From Thermococcus sp. (GTDB lineage Archaea; Methanobacteriota_B; Thermococci; Thermococcales; Thermococcaceae): a stretch of 5,277 bases of DNA. Each line of letters begins with the position of its first letter. Within the stretch, counting starts at the first letter, position 1. Below are positions 5,194 through 5,277 of the stretch, in pieces. The notes beneath the pieces are model-generated. The model was not told the DNA's origin, ran no database searches, and saw only the letters and a program-made list of their open reading frames with translations. The stretch is taken from NCBI GenBank assembly GCA_026987155.1, contig JALSNG010000011.1, positions 1 to 5,277 of the forward strand, in the 5' to 3' direction. A program made the translations under genes and the position numbers.

Positions 5194-5207
5194 GAGAAAT
5201 TTAAAAA
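5194..5207 (+). promoter_or_regulatory. Candidate archaeal promoter (BRE + TATA) for the right-edge gene
   Basis: GAGAAATTTAAAAA combines a purine-rich BRE-like half (GAGAAA) with a TATA-like box (TTTAAAAA), close to the usual Thermococcales promoter form. The box centre is about 25 bases before the ATG at 5229, predicting a leaderless transcript on the plus strand. Confidence 0.5.
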
Positions 5208-5228
5208 GAAAGTGAACACCGTTCGGCA

Positions 5229-5277
5229 ATGAAGACCAGAGTATTTCACCTCCAAAATACGTCGAAAATCCCAACAG
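5229..5277 (+). CDS. Possible start of a plus-strand gene, cut by the window edge
   Basis: An ATG at 5229 opens a frame reading MKTRVFHLQNTSKIPT to the window end, 16 codons with no stop. There is no Shine-Dalgarno-like sequence just upstream. However, a well-placed BRE/TATA element (GAGAAA then TTTAAAAA, about 5194-5207) puts transcription start at or within a base or two of the ATG, as expected for a leaderless archaeal gene. The product is not recognisable from so few residues. If real, it is transcribed divergently from the minus-strand genes, and the AT-rich origin block lies between the two. Too little is visible for more than a moderate-to-low call. Confidence 0.4.
   Translation, partial: MKTRVFHLQNTSKIPT

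Larger units (their letters stand above)
4737..5228. other. Core replication origin (oriC) with AT-rich unwinding region
   Basis: This 492-base interval has no convincing gene. Its composition changes abruptly: 4981-5050 has 12 G/C in 70 bases (83% A+T) and 5081-5210 has 33 in 130 (75% A+T), while the flanking genes are GC-richer. A complete origin recognition box (5056-5078) lies between the two AT-rich tracts. Three degenerate box cores lie on the left side (4776-4788, 4901-4913, 4932-4943). Pyrimidines make up 33 of 40 bases in 5081-5120. Archaeal origins near cdc6 consist of such boxes plus a duplex-unwinding element, so position and content agree. The exact melting and start sites cannot be read from sequence. 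Confidence 0.8.

Noticed and set aside
1..5277. tRNA, rRNA, insertion sequence or integration site
   Set aside because: I saw no tRNA-like cloverleaf, rRNA segment, transposase or terminal inverted repeats on either strand.

Overview
The window comes from a hyperthermophilic euryarchaeon of the order Thermococcales, most likely Thermococcus or a close relative. The basis is protein resemblance: the Orc1/Cdc6 initiator and both subunits of the archaeal family-D DNA polymerase read almost colinearly with the Pyrococcus/Thermococcus proteins as I remember them. The Shine-Dalgarno sites (GGAGGTG type) and the TATA-like boxes are also archaeal. No database search was possible.

Layout, right to left, because the recognised genes are on the minus strand. 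At 5229-5277 a plus-strand reading frame begins behind a good archaeal promoter and runs off the window. About 4737-5228 is a gene-free, very AT-rich block (83% A+T by hand count in 4981-5050). It carries one full origin recognition box (ORB) and several degenerate copies, and I read it as the core of oriC with its duplex-unwinding region. At 4113-4736 is a 207-residue protein of unknown function. At 3730-4112 is a second gene-free interval with candidate promoters, a short direct repeat and an ORB that overlaps the ribosome binding site of cdc6. At 2479-3729 is orc1/cdc6. At 404-2479 is the PolD small subunit DP1, whose start overlaps the cdc6 stop by one base (TAATG). At 1-402 is the N-terminal part of the PolD large subunit DP2, whose ATG follows the DP1 stop after one base.

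The parts form one replication module: the origin, the protein that binds it, and the replicative polymerase it helps recruit, with the three known genes apparently co-transcribed away from the origin. The most striking observation is that ORB sequence is not confined to intergenic DNA. A 23-base stretch inside the DP1 coding region (1997-2019) is identical to the reverse complement of the ORB in the AT-rich origin block (5056-5078). A 19/23 match lies 78 bases from that copy, also inside DP1, in the segment encoding a low-complexity linker. A further copy sits on the cdc6 ribosome binding site. This suggests that initiator binding reaches into the polymerase gene and may control initiator expression.
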